A program made the position numbers and the translations under genes. From contig DDIR01000032.1 of the NCBI GenBank assembly GCA_002338715.1, forward strand, positions 1 to 45,064: a stretch of DNA of 45,064 nt, given 5' to 3'. Positions 17,901-26,005 of the stretch are shown piece by piece. The DNA is from Phycisphaerales bacterium UBA1845 (lineage in GTDB: Bacteria; Planctomycetota; Phycisphaerae; UBA1845). A model generated the notes under the pieces. It saw only the letters and a program-made list of their open reading frames with translations. It was not told the origin of the DNA and ran no database searches. Every line of letters starts with the position of its first letter. The first letter of the stretch is position 1.

Positions 17901-18383
17901 CTACTGCGTTTTCGTTTGGGCGAGCGCCAAGCCCTTGTCTAGAAATTCCTTGAACCTGCTTGCCGGTTGAAATCCATCGACCATGCCGAGCTTTCTGCCA
18001 TTGGCGTCGACGATCACGTACGCCGGAAGCGCGTCGATGTCGTAGCGGGCCGACGCTTCTTTGTTGTCGAACGCATCGAGTTTGACGGGGATGTATTTTT
18101 CGATCGTTGATTTGATGTCGTCCTGAACGATGACTTCCTTTTCCATCTGCACGCAGTACTTGCAGCCGCGCGAGGTGAAATTCAGCAGGATCGGTTTGCT
18201 TTCTGCGCCGGAAGCGGCCATCGCCACCTGCAGATCCTTGCCCCATTTGACGGCGCTTTCGGGCATCGACGTCGATTCCTGCACGAGGATACCGGCGACG
18301 ATCGCAAACGCGATGAGGGCGATGGTTGAGAGCGGACCGCTTTTCTTTGGGGCATTGGCGGCTTGGTTGTTTTCTGCGTTCAC
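17901..18383 (-). CDS. membrane-anchored thioredoxin-like protein
   Basis: A 160-residue protein with one N-terminal membrane helix (STIALIAFAIVAGILV, about 19-34) and a thioredoxin fold exposed outside the cytosol. The redox motif is SRGCKYCVQM (Cys74, Cys77), as in the thioredoxin_7/DsbD-gamma-like group. The cis-Pro is in DALPAYVIVD, and the domain ends in the usual helix. It probably reduces or oxidises periplasmic disulfides or supports cytochrome or metal assembly. It lies 44 bases downstream of trpA on the same strand and is probably cotranscribed from the trpA promoter, although no functional tie is obvious. Confidence 0.82.
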   Translation of the reverse strand: MNAENNQAANAPKKSGPLSTIALIAFAIVAGILVQESTSMPESAVKWGKDLQVAMAASGAESKPILLNFTSRGCKYCVQMEKEVIVQDDIKSTIEKYIPVKLDAFDNKEASARYDIDALPAYVIVDANGRKLGMVDGFQPASRFKEFLDKGLALAQTKTQ

Positions 18384-18427
18384 GGCGAAATCCTCTAGAC
18401 GACTGTGTGAATAAGTTTTTTCATTGC

Positions 18428-19240
18428 CTACTTCGTGCCGGCGTAGAGCGATTCGACATAATCGCCGACTGATTGGACGATCTTGTCGTCGGAAAGTTTC
18501 TGATCGACGGCTTCGGTGATTCTGCGAATGATGGCGCTACCGACGATGGCGCCGTCGGTGACGCTGCAAACGTCGCGCACCTGGTCAGCCGACCCGATGC
18601 CGAACCCCGCGATCAAGGGCGTCTTGGTTACGTTTCGCAATTGCCCGACCATCGTCGGCAGTTGGCTGTCGACGGCGCTGCGTTCACCGGTGATACCCTT
18701 CGCCGCGATGACGTATATAAAACCCGACGCTTGTTTGGCGATATCGGCTTGGCGCTCTGCAGACGATGTCGGTGCGCACATGAGGATGCAGCGCAGTCCG
18801 TGGGCGGTGCTCGTTTGATCGAGGCTTTCGGATTCGTCGACCGGCACGTCGGGAACGATCACCGCGTCGAATCCGCATTCGCTTGCCCGTTTCATGAAGT
18901 GGTCGATTCCCAGGCGGCGAACAATCGACATCGACACCATGGCGATGAGGGCTGTGCTGAGTTTCGGGCGGATGTCGGCGATGCGGTCAAACAGTGCATC
19001 GATTTTGAAACCGGCATCGAGGGCGCGGTTGAATGAATCCTGCACCACGGGACCGTCGGCGATGGAATCGGAAAACGGAAAACCGATTTCGACCGCAGGG
19101 CAGCCGATTCGATCAAAACGGTCCAATAACCCGACGGTGACGTCCAGATTTGGATAGGCGGCAGTCACGTACGGCATCAGGCACTTGCGCTTGGCGTCAA
19201 GCGTTTGCAGAATATTTTTGTCGAGTCGGTTTTCCTGCAT
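18428..19240 (-). CDS. trpA: tryptophan synthase alpha subunit
   Basis: A 270-residue TIM barrel that cleaves indole-3-glycerol phosphate to indole and glyceraldehyde-3-phosphate, the penultimate step of tryptophan synthesis, in complex with TrpB. The catalytic pair is Glu51 and Asp62 in VEIGFPFSDSIADGP (E. coli Glu49, Asp60, same spacing). The phosphate site is in IAGFGIGSADQV and GAIVGSAI. ATG 19240 has AAAGG six bases upstream, so the longer frame to 19273 is not used. No trpB or other trp gene is adjacent, so it is separated from the rest of the pathway. Confidence 0.95.
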   Translation of the reverse strand: MQENRLDKNILQTLDAKRKCLMPYVTAAYPNLDVTVGLLDRFDRIGCPAVEIGFPFSDSIADGPVVQDSFNRALDAGFKIDALFDRIADIRPKLSTALIAMVSMSIVRRLGIDHFMKRASECGFDAVIVPDVPVDESESLDQTSTAHGLRCILMCAPTSSAERQADIAKQASGFIYVIAAKGITGERSAVDSQLPTMVGQLRNVTKTPLIAGFGIGSADQVRDVCSVTDGAIVGSAIIRRITEAVDQKLSDDKIVQSVGDYVESLYAGTK

Positions 19241-19276
19241 CAAGGGCCTTTCGTCAATGCGTGCCAAATGCAACGG

Positions 19277-19304
19277 AGTATAGATCGGTTCTGTGAAGAG
19301 TCGA
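19277..19304 (-). promoter_or_regulatory. Candidate sigma70 promoter for trpA
   Basis: On the minus strand, TCGACT (19304-19299), a 16-base spacer and TATACT (19282-19277). The predicted start is near 19270, about 30 bases before the trpA start codon. No leader-peptide attenuator is seen in such a short leader. Confidence 0.5.
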
Positions 19305-19524
19305 TCGGCTCATTACAATCCTGAATCTTTGTCAAAATTGCATCATGCGCCACTAAGATCAGTTTGCACATGAGATTAGAATAAATTCAGTCTCGGTGGC
19401 AAGCGGGCGCGTCACGTGTTTGGCGAATTGCAAATTTTTTATGCCGAAAAAATTGTCCGGCCGCGGGCGATTGTGAAACCTCTGCTAAATCGAACTCACG
19501 CTTTTTTTGCCCGTGTGTCGATGC

Positions 19525-19530
19525 TATAGT
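19525..19530 (+). promoter_or_regulatory. -10 element of the structured RNA promoter
   Basis: TATAGT seven bases before the first base of the RNA closing stem (19537). The -35 region is a T-run (19502-19508), a weak match to TTGACA. Further upstream, 19433-19454 holds an A/T-tract inverted repeat (AATTTTTT, six bases, AAAAAATT) that could act as an UP or bend element. Confidence 0.5.
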
Positions 19531-19536
19531 TAAGAC

Positions 19537-19772
19537 GTCCAATCGGTTCGACTGCGATGCCCGACAGGGGGCAATGTTTTGCGCGGACCGTGAAGCGAAC
19601 CTTAGGGAGTCACTCATACATGGCTCGCGGACAAGCCCGCATGACGGGACGTCCTGGCCACGGAGGTCTACCCGCCTTAGTTGTTTAGGGTTCGCCAAAA
19701 CGCCAAACCATCGACATCGGCGGTTACCGCTTGGACTCTTTTCTGCCCATCGCTCTGCGGTGGGCTTTTTTT
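19537..19772 (+). ncRNA. structured non-coding RNA, possible 6S RNA
   Basis: A 236-nt candidate RNA with a -10 box just before it and an intrinsic terminator at its end. The ends pair: GTCCAATCGGT (19537-19547) with ACCGCTTGGAC (19726-19736), one mismatch. Going inward, CGATG pairs with CATCG, GTTTTG (19576-19581) with CAAAAC (19696-19701), and CGAACC (19596-19601) with GGTTCG (19689-19694). Next comes a large unpaired bubble, then an apical arm in which TGGC, GGAC and CCCG (19621-19639) pair with CGGG, GTCC and GCCA (19645-19660). A long rod with a central bubble, its own promoter and this size suggest 6S RNA (RNA polymerase regulator), but I cannot confirm the conserved bases. It has no good reading frame. 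A leader or riboswitch for the next gene is less likely because that gene has its own promoter. Confidence 0.6.
19745..19772 (+). terminator. Intrinsic terminator of the structured RNA
   Basis: GCCCATCGC (19745-19753), loop TCT, GCGGTGGGC (19757-19765), then seven T. It is a nine-pair stem including one G-U pair. This textbook terminator lies about 100 bases before the next start codon. Confidence 0.9.
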
Positions 19773-19833
19773 ATGGCCGCTTGCGAGTGCAACAGTCGCA
19801 TCGCCCCATCACGCCAGCCGACGTCTCAACAAT

Positions 19834-19862
19834 ATGGCAACCGGATGGGGGACTGGTATACT
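19834..19862 (+). promoter_or_regulatory. Candidate promoter giving a leaderless GlmU-like mRNA
   Basis: ATGGCA (19834-19839), a 17-base spacer and TATACT (19857-19862). The ATG of the next gene is at 19870, so the expected transcript start (about 19869-19870) coincides with the start codon. No Shine-Dalgarno sequence is present. Confidence 0.45.
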
Positions 19863-19869
19863 GACGTGC

Positions 19870-21090
19870 ATGTCCTCTTTGATTCTTTTTGAAGATGCCC
19901 GCTGGGTTGATTTGCTCCCGATGGTCTACTGGCGATCGGTGTTTGAACTGATTGCCGGGCGCAAGACGCTGCTCGACAACGCGGCAGTCAGCCTGGGGCG
20001 ATCGGTCGATGGCGTTTGGATGCGCGAATGGATCGCCGACGTGGGCGGTGAGCGCTGCCAGATACCTGCCAACCAACCGGTTTCTGCCGGTGATGTGCTC
20101 GTCAACGGGCGCTGGCTGATCAACGAGTCGGTCGAGTTTCACGAAGCGCCGTTTATCGGCGTCTGCGGTGATGACATCGTCTACATCTCGTGCGATGAAA
20201 ATCTCGCAAAGACCGTGTCGCCGGCAATGCTTTGCGACGAAAAAGGCTGTGCCGAATTGAAGCAACAAGCCCCGACCGGCGAAGTTGAAGCGGCGCTCCT
20301 ACGCTACCCGTGGGACATCACCTCGCGCAACCGCGAGACGCTTTGTGATCATTGGAAAGGCGACGACCGTTCCAACAACGGCGACGTGAGCAGTTCGGCG
20401 TTTATGATCAATCCCGACCAGATTCACATCGGCGAGAAAAGCGTCGTCAAACCGACGGCTGTCATCGATGCCGATGGCGGTCCGGTGTTCATCAGCAACA
20501 ACGTGATTATCGACGTGCACACTTACATCGAAGGTCCGGTTTACATCGGTCCGGGCAGTCATGTGAAACCGCACACGGCCATCCGTTCCGGCACGACGCT
20601 GGGGGCGATGTGCAAGGTGGCTGGCGAGATCAGTGCGTCGATTTTCTGTGGCTACGGCAACAAGGGACATCATGGCTTCATTGGCGATGCGTATATCGGT
20701 AGTTGGGTAAATCTCGGAGCCGGAACGACCAACTCGAACCTGAAGAACACCTATGGCGACGTCAAGGTTCAATTGGGTCCGCGTCAGGTTAGCAGCGGGT
20801 TGCAGTTTCTCGGTTCGACGGTTGGCGATTTCGCGCGGTTGGGTATCGGTCAGCTTCTACCCACCGGTGCGGTGGTCGGAATGGGGGCGATGATTGCGAC
20901 CGGTGGTTTGGCTCCGAAGTTCGTGCCATCCTTTGCGTGGCAGACAGCCGACGGCCGAGCGGAAGCAGATTTGGAGAAAACCTTGCACACGGCCAAGGTG
21001 ATGATGTCGCGGCGCAATGCCGACATGTCCGAACCGGAAGAAACGCTCTTTCGAAGCAACGTGCAGCGTTCGAAGGAATTCGGCGTTTAG
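19870..21090 (+). CDS. alternative GlmU-like sugar-phosphate nucleotidylyl-/acyltransferase
   Basis: A 406-residue two-domain protein. The N-terminal half (about 1-180) is a divergent nucleotidyltransferase-like domain beginning LILFEDARWVDLLPMVYWRS and lacking the canonical GxGTRM loop. The C-terminal half is a left-handed beta helix: GPVFISNNVIID, GPVYIGPGSHVKPHTAIR and GEISASIFCGYGNKGHHGFIG, then WVNLGAGTTNSNLKN. This matches the alternative bacterial GlmU family found in Bacteroidetes and Planctomycetes (UDP-GlcNAc diphosphorylase plus glucosamine-1-phosphate acetyltransferase), thought to supply UDP-GlcNAc for envelope sugars. The frame is open upstream to 19681, but that part overlaps the structured RNA. 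ATG 19870 is likely. It converges on mocA with a 4-base gap. Confidence 0.82.
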   Translation: MSSLILFEDARWVDLLPMVYWRSVFELIAGRKTLLDNAAVSLGRSVDGVWMREWIADVGGERCQIPANQPVSAGDVLVNGRWLINESVEFHEAPFIGVCGDDIVYISCDENLAKTVSPAMLCDEKGCAELKQQAPTGEVEAALLRYPWDITSRNRETLCDHWKGDDRSNNGDVSSSAFMINPDQIHIGEKSVVKPTAVIDADGGPVFISNNVIIDVHTYIEGPVYIGPGSHVKPHTAIRSGTTLGAMCKVAGEISASIFCGYGNKGHHGFIGDAYIGSWVNLGAGTTNSNLKNTYGDVKVQLGPRQVSSGLQFLGSTVGDFARLGIGQLLPTGAVVGMGAMIATGGLAPKFVPSFAWQTADGRAEADLEKTLHTAKVMMSRRNADMSEPEETLFRSNVQRSKEFGV

Positions 21091-21094
21091 CCAG

Positions 21095-21736
21095 TTATTC
21101 CAGTTGATCGTTGAGTGCATCAAAGTCTTCAGGCGTGTCGACATCGATCTGCGTGGCCGCGGATTCGACTTGAACGCGATGCACCCGCGCGGCTTGCTTT
21201 TCCAAAATTCCCTGCAAACCAACTTCGTGCAGCGTCTTGACTTCATCGAGCATGCCAAACGGCACGACGATCGGATGACCGTCCTTGCCATCGCGCGACG
21301 CGACGACAATGTCGCCCACGTGACGTTGGTATTCGCCCGCGCACGATTGGATCAACTCGGCCGACATCGCTGGCATGTCACCCGGGCAGACCATAAACGC
21401 ATCCGAATCACCCGGGGTAAACTGCTTGGTCGATCGATCAAGGCCCAGCAGGATGGAGTCGAGCATTTCGGCGCGGGGATCGGTGAGTATTGCAGTCAGA
21501 AATCGCGGATCTTCCGACAGTTCCAGCGCGTCTTCGATGTCGCGGTTGGTCACGACGATGAGTCCGTCCGTTCCGGCAAAGAGAATCGTTTCGATGATCG
21601 TTTCAAGAATCGTCGAGTCGCCGAATTCCAGAAGCTGCTTGGGCGTTCCCATGCGCCTTGATTTGCCGGCGGCAGGTATGACATTGAAAACGCGAGGGGC
21701 GTTTGAATCGTCGCGAAGTTCGTCGGATGAAGTCAT
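21095..21736 (-). CDS. mocA: MocA-like molybdenum cofactor cytidylyl-/NTP transferase
   Basis: A 213-residue MobA-like nucleotidyltransferase. The nucleotide-binding loop is PAAGKSRRMGTPKQLLEFG (about 20-39), with the metal-binding Asp in CPGDMP and the downstream DGKDGHPIVVP and QIDVDTPEDFD motifs. The PKQLLEF wording is that of MocA/CTP:molybdopterin cytidylyltransferase-type proteins rather than MobA. It probably attaches a nucleotide to molybdopterin for xanthine-dehydrogenase-type enzymes. It starts eight bases after the xdhC stop codon and is surely cotranscribed with it. No molybdoenzyme structural gene is in the window. Confidence 0.85.
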   Translation of the reverse strand: MTSSDELRDDSNAPRVFNVIPAAGKSRRMGTPKQLLEFGDSTILETIIETILFAGTDGLIVVTNRDIEDALELSEDPRFLTAILTDPRAEMLDSILLGLDRSTKQFTPGDSDAFMVCPGDMPAMSAELIQSCAGEYQRHVGDIVVASRDGKDGHPIVVPFGMLDEVKTLHEVGLQGILEKQAARVHRVQVESAATQIDVDTPEDFDALNDQLE

Positions 21737-21743
21737 GGTGAGG

Positions 21744-22688
21744 TCAGCTCTCTACGGTGATGGGTCCTTCCACCAGGCGGCGCGTGTTTTCGCGGCGGAC
21801 CGAAATCAGTTCCGCGATGATGCTGATGGCGATCTCGGGCACGGTGACGGAGTTGATCTTGACGCCGATTGGTGCGTGCACGCGGTCGAACAATGTCGGG
21901 TCGATGCCGGTTGCGGCCAGGTCGTCGTAAATGAGCTTGATCTTGCGACGACTTCCAATCATGCCAATGTAGCGGGCGTCGGATTCGATGACAGCGGCCA
22001 GCGCCTGTTCGTCGTGGTTGTGCCCTCGGGTGACGATGACGACGTACGAGTCCTTGTCGATCTTGTGATTGCGAAGCGATTGTTCGATGTCGCCGACGAT
22101 GATGTGGATCGGTGGCGGCAGGCGTTTTTCGTTGGCGCAGTCGCAGCGATCATCGATGACGGTGACGTCAAATTCCAGATCGACAGCCAACTTTGCGAGT
22201 TCCACACCGACGTGGCCCGCACCGGCGATGACGAGTTTCGGCTCGGCTTCGATGAGGATTTTGTATTCGCACAGTGCGCCGTCGTGCATCGCCCGCATGG
22301 TGACGAATGCGTGGTCGCCGGCATCGATCGCGTCGAGGATGTCGGCGAATTGCGTGCAGTCAGTCTGCGAAAGAATCGGCGTGGCCACGACATCCATCCC
22401 GCCGCCGCAGATCAGCCCGTCGTCCCAACCGTAATCGTGATTGAGCTGAAAGCTGAGCAGGCCCGATTCGCCCTTGTTGAGCAGTTCAAACGCCCGCTTG
22501 CGCACCTCGGCTTCGACGCATCCGCCGCCAAGCGTACCGACCGTGTGCATCGTCTCGTCGATGAGCAACAGTGCACCGGGCGACTGCGGCGTAGACCCGC
22601 TCGTTTTGACCACGGCGCAGAGCATGGTCCGCTTGCCCGACTTGGTGTCGGTAAGGATCTTTTCAAACAAAGGTCGATGCAGAATCAA
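21744..22688 (-). CDS. xdhC: XdhC/CoxI family molybdoenzyme maturation protein
   Basis: XdhC-type protein, about 314 residues, that handles molybdenum cofactor sulfuration and insertion into xanthine dehydrogenase-like enzymes. The N-terminal XdhC/CoxI domain shows KTSGSTPQSPGALLLI and GTLGGGCVEAEVRKRA. The C-terminal Rossmann domain starts LVIAGAGHVGVELAKLA and contains IGSRRKIKLIYDDL and the Pro-Ile-Gly of HAPIGVKINS. The start is uncertain: TTG 22688 has a G-rich site six bases upstream and gives a normal N-terminus (ILHRPLFEKIL), while the frame extends to 22736. It forms an operon with mocA. Confidence 0.85.
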   Translation of the reverse strand: MILHRPLFEKILTDTKSGKRTMLCAVVKTSGSTPQSPGALLLIDETMHTVGTLGGGCVEAEVRKRAFELLNKGESGLLSFQLNHDYGWDDGLICGGGMDVVATPILSQTDCTQFADILDAIDAGDHAFVTMRAMHDGALCEYKILIEAEPKLVIAGAGHVGVELAKLAVDLEFDVTVIDDRCDCANEKRLPPPIHIIVGDIEQSLRNHKIDKDSYVVIVTRGHNHDEQALAAVIESDARYIGMIGSRRKIKLIYDDLAATGIDPTLFDRVHAPIGVKINSVTVPEIAISIIAELISVRRENTRRLVEGPITVES

Positions 22689-22860
22689 TGACAGCCCCCG
22701 ACATTCTTGTGGCGTTTGTTTGTGGTCTGTGAGCAAAACGTTCGCAGCACTGTATCGTATTCGGATGGGGGCTGAATAAGCAAACGGCTTCTGGATAGCG
22801 GCGAAGGCGTCCCAGCGTTAGCATGTCCGACGGTAAACACAGGTACTTGCGACGAAGCCC

Positions 22861-23445
22861 ATGGCCAACCCAGCGAATCGATCAGGCGAATCGGTCGGAC
22901 GGATCGAATTGATCTGCGGCCCGATGTTTTCGGGCAAGTCGACCGCATTGATTCGAAAGCTGTCAGCCGCTGCGGACGGCGGCGCGACGGTGATCGCATG
23001 CAAGCCGGCGCGGGACACGCGGTATGCGACGGATCGCATCGTGACCCACGATGGTGCGGGCATTACCGCGTGCGAGATTACGGGAGCCGATGATCTGCTG
23101 GGGCGGGCTCGCGATGCGGACGTGGTGGGAATCGATGAATTTCATTTTTTCGACATGCCGGTTGTCGACGCGTGCATCGCAATGGCCGACGAAGGCAAAC
23201 GCGCGATTTGCGCCGGTGTCGATCTGGACCATCGCGGTGAGATGTTTGACGTGATGGAAGCCGTTTCGAAAAAGGCAGATGATGTCGAGCGATTGACGGC
23301 GACGTGCGCGGCGTGCGGGGCCGTGGCGACATTCACGCAGCGCCTGGTCGAAAGCGACGATCGGATCGTGGTCGGCGGCGCGGGTGATTACGAGCCGCGT
23401 TGTGAAAGCTGCTTCGATCGCGGCAGCGCGAAGGGTTCGAGGTGA
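22861..23445 (+). CDS. tdk: thymidine kinase, type II
   Basis: A 194-residue cytosolic kinase that phosphorylates thymidine with ATP. P-loop GPMFSGKST (about 20-28), the DEFHFFD Walker B-like motif, the lasso region, and the structural zinc Cys pairs CAACG (about 153) and CESC (about 181) are all visible, as in the tetrameric bacterial/human TK1 type. The gene ends two bases before the nucleoside transporter, so uptake and trapping of nucleosides are encoded together. ATG 22861 fits the family length. Confidence 0.95.
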   Translation: MANPANRSGESVGRIELICGPMFSGKSTALIRKLSAAADGGATVIACKPARDTRYATDRIVTHDGAGITACEITGADDLLGRARDADVVGIDEFHFFDMPVVDACIAMADEGKRAICAGVDLDHRGEMFDVMEAVSKKADDVERLTATCAACGAVATFTQRLVESDDRIVVGGAGDYEPRCESCFDRGSAKGSR

Positions 23446-23447
23446 AC

Positions 23448-24731
23448 ATGGAATTGCATTTCGGCGGCATCATTGGGTTGATCGTGTTGCTTGGCATCGG
23501 TTTCGCGCTGTCCAGCGATCACAGACGCATTCCCTGGCGCATCGTGATCGGCGGCGTGGCGCTGCAATTCCTTTTGGTCGTGTTGTTCTTGAAAGTGCCA
23601 GCCACCACCGTCGTTTTCGAGAAAATCGCGGCTGTCGCGACCCGCATTCTGCAATTTTCCAATGCCGGCGCGGAGTACATTTTCGGTCAGGAATTGTTCA
23701 CCAACAAAGCCGTCGGGTTTGTGTTCGCGATCCACGTGCTGCCGACGATTATCTTTTTCGCGTCATTCATGTCGATCCTTTACCACATCGGTTTGATGCA
23801 GCGCGTGGTCGGCGCGATGTCCTGGGTGATGAATCGCACGATGGGCGTCAGCGGTGCCGAGTCGCTCGCGATGGCGGCCAATGTTTTCGTGGGTCAGACC
23901 GAAGCGCCGCTCGTGGTACGACCCTACGTGTCGTCGATGACGCGGTCGGAATTGATGACGCTGATGACCGGTGGGTTTGCCACGATTGCGGGCGGCGTGT
24001 TTGCCGCGTACGTGTCGATGCTTGGTGGGGATGACGCTCAAAGCAAGATCGAATTCGCCCGCCACCTGCTGATGGCTTCGGTCATGTCCGCGCCGGCAGC
24101 TTTTGTGATGGCCAAGCTGATGATACCCGAGACCGAAGTATCCAAAACATCCGGCAAAATCAATCAGAAGTTCGAACGAACCACGATCAACGTCCTCGAT
24201 GCCGCGACGACCGGTGCGAGCGATGGGCTGCGGTTGGCCGCCAACGTCGGGGCGATGCTGCTGGCATTGATTGCTTTGGTCAGCGGGGTGGACTATGTGC
24301 TTGGATGGATCGGCGAATCGTCGATGATTCACCCGATGCTGGCCAAGTGTGGCATCGAATCGTTGAGCCTGCAGAGCGTTCTCGGTCTCTTGTTTTCACC
24401 GCTGGCGTGGGCGATGGGCGTTGAGAGCGGGGACATTCGCGCGGTCGGAAGTCTTCTGGGTCAGAAAATTTGTCTGACCGAATTCATCGCCTACGACTCG
24501 CTGAGCAAGAACCTGCATTCATTGGAACCGATGCAACACCGCAGCGGCATCATCGCGACGTACGCCCTTTGCGGTTTCGCCAACTTCGGCAGCATCGCCA
24601 TTCAACTCGGCGGAATTGGCGGCATTGCTCCCGATCGACGCAAGGATCTGGCCAAGCTTGGTTTTCGTGCGATGATCGGCGGCGCGATGGCCAGCTTCAT
24701 GACAGCCACCATCGCCGGCATCGTCTTGTAG
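23448..24731 (+). CDS. concentrative nucleoside transporter (CNT/NupC family)
   Basis: A 427-residue inner-membrane Na+- or H+-coupled nucleoside importer. It shows many hydrophobic helices and the CNT landmarks FVGQTEAPLVVRPY (HP1 region), MTGGFATIAGGVFAAYVSMLG and GIIATYALCGFANFGSIAIQLGG, cut here into family-typical pieces. ATG 23448 has GAGG six bases upstream, overlapping the tdk stop codon; GTG 23442 would overlap tdk by four bases. Cotranscription with tdk is near certain and makes a thymidine salvage unit. Confidence 0.93.
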   Translation: MELHFGGIIGLIVLLGIGFALSSDHRRIPWRIVIGGVALQFLLVVLFLKVPATTVVFEKIAAVATRILQFSNAGAEYIFGQELFTNKAVGFVFAIHVLPTIIFFASFMSILYHIGLMQRVVGAMSWVMNRTMGVSGAESLAMAANVFVGQTEAPLVVRPYVSSMTRSELMTLMTGGFATIAGGVFAAYVSMLGGDDAQSKIEFARHLLMASVMSAPAAFVMAKLMIPETEVSKTSGKINQKFERTTINVLDAATTGASDGLRLAANVGAMLLALIALVSGVDYVLGWIGESSMIHPMLAKCGIESLSLQSVLGLLFSPLAWAMGVESGDIRAVGSLLGQKICLTEFIAYDSLSKNLHSLEPMQHRSGIIATYALCGFANFGSIAIQLGGIGGIAPDRRKDLAKLGFRAMIGGAMASFMTATIAGIVL

Positions 24732-24851
24732 TGCGCTTCCTTTGAATCAATCGCCTGCGACTATTCAGCATCCGGTCGAAGAAACCGACAATGTGGTGAC
24801 GGAGACGCTCGCGGGTTTCTTGCGGAATGCCTGGATGGCGCACGATTCGAC

Positions 24852-25982
24852 TTAAACGGGTTGAAACGGCTCGCAATCGGATCGGCTGACCTTGTACGAA
24901 ACGCCTTTCGTCAACGAGGCAAGCCGCTTGGCGAGATGCTGCAGCGTTGGGCGTTCGCTGCTCCAATGCCCCAGGGCGATCGCGTTGCACGGTTGGCGGC
25001 GGATGGTCAGGGCGTCGTGGTGGCGGATTTCACCGGTGACGATGACGTCGGATTTACCGAGCGGAATCGAAAACGGCAGCGAACCCGCGGCACCGACGAC
25101 GATGACGGCGCGGGTCACCTTCTGCTTGGCGCTTCCGACGATGTGCGTGCTCGGAGCGCCGGTCGATTGCTTGAGTTTGCGGGCGAGGGTTTCAAGTGCG
25201 ACCGGGCGGGGCAGTTGACCAACGCGCCCGATACCGCGCTCCAAACGCGCCTGCGTTGGATACACGTCGTACGCCACTTCCTCATACGGATGAGCCGCAC
25301 ACATCGCTGCGGTGACTTTCGGAACGCGACCCTGCGGGCAGACGACTTCCAATCGAACTTCGTCGACGTGCTCAAGCCTGCCGCGTTTGCCCGTCGATGG
25401 ATTCGTGCTGTCGGTGCCGAAGAACGTGCCTTGTCCGCTGATGCGATAGCTGCATTGCTCGTAGTCGCCGATGCGGCCCGCACCTTGCTTAAACATGGCG
25501 CTTGCGACGGATTCGACGTCTTTCGCGGGAACGAACGTGACGATCTTGCAGTCAGCCGCACCGCGCGGTGTGTATTCAAGCGGTTCGGTCGCGGTGATGC
25601 CGCAGAGATTCGCGATGACATCGTTGGTCCCGCCGTCGGCAGCATCGAGCGCGGTGTGCGTGCTGTAGACGGCGATGCCGTTGGCGATGCAGCGAAAGAT
25701 CGCCGCTTCCGGTCCGCTGGATTGTGCGGTCAAGCGACTGACCGGTTTGAAGATCGGCGGGTGGTAGGCCATCACAAACTCAACGCCGGATTTGATCGCT
25801 TCCGTCGCGACTTCGGGCGTCAGGTCGATGCAGAGCAGCGCTTTGGAAACCGAAGCGTCGGCGTCGCCAGCCAGCAGTCCGATGTTGTCCCACTTTTGCG
25901 CGAGTCGGCGCGGCGCGATGGATTCGAGAGCGATGCAAACATCCGAGACGGTTGACGGGCGTTTCGTGATCGACTTGGCCAT
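24852..25982 (-). CDS. NIF3-like dinuclear metal centre protein
   Basis: A 376-residue NIF3/YqfO-family protein. The N-terminal part has QKWDNIGLLAGD, MAYHPPIFKP and STHTALDAADGGTND; the C-terminal part has IVTGEIRHHDAL and LGHWSSERP. These His, Asp and Glu residues form a dinuclear metal site. The middle 100 residues (about 145-245) are the PII-like insert of the longer YqfO form, with CAAHPYEEVAYDVYP. A GTP cyclohydrolase I type 2 label is common in databases but poorly supported; the cellular role is not settled. It lies 23 bases after pabC on the same strand and probably belongs to that operon. Confidence 0.92.
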   Translation of the reverse strand: MAKSITKRPSTVSDVCIALESIAPRRLAQKWDNIGLLAGDADASVSKALLCIDLTPEVATEAIKSGVEFVMAYHPPIFKPVSRLTAQSSGPEAAIFRCIANGIAVYSTHTALDAADGGTNDVIANLCGITATEPLEYTPRGAADCKIVTFVPAKDVESVASAMFKQGAGRIGDYEQCSYRISGQGTFFGTDSTNPSTGKRGRLEHVDEVRLEVVCPQGRVPKVTAAMCAAHPYEEVAYDVYPTQARLERGIGRVGQLPRPVALETLARKLKQSTGAPSTHIVGSAKQKVTRAVIVVGAAGSLPFSIPLGKSDVIVTGEIRHHDALTIRRQPCNAIALGHWSSERPTLQHLAKRLASLTKGVSYKVSRSDCEPFQPV

Positions 25983-26005
25983 GGTGCGTTTCTACCCTTT
26001 TGATT

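Noticed and set aside
19537..19772. glmS ribozyme, SRP RNA, tmRNA or RNase P RNA
   Set aside because: None of the conserved cores (for example the SRP GGAAGCAG loop or the RNase P GAGGAAAGUC) is present.
19681..19869. N-terminal extension of the GlmU-like protein
   Set aside because: It would be encoded by the 3' part of the structured RNA and its terminator; the residues do not resemble the family.
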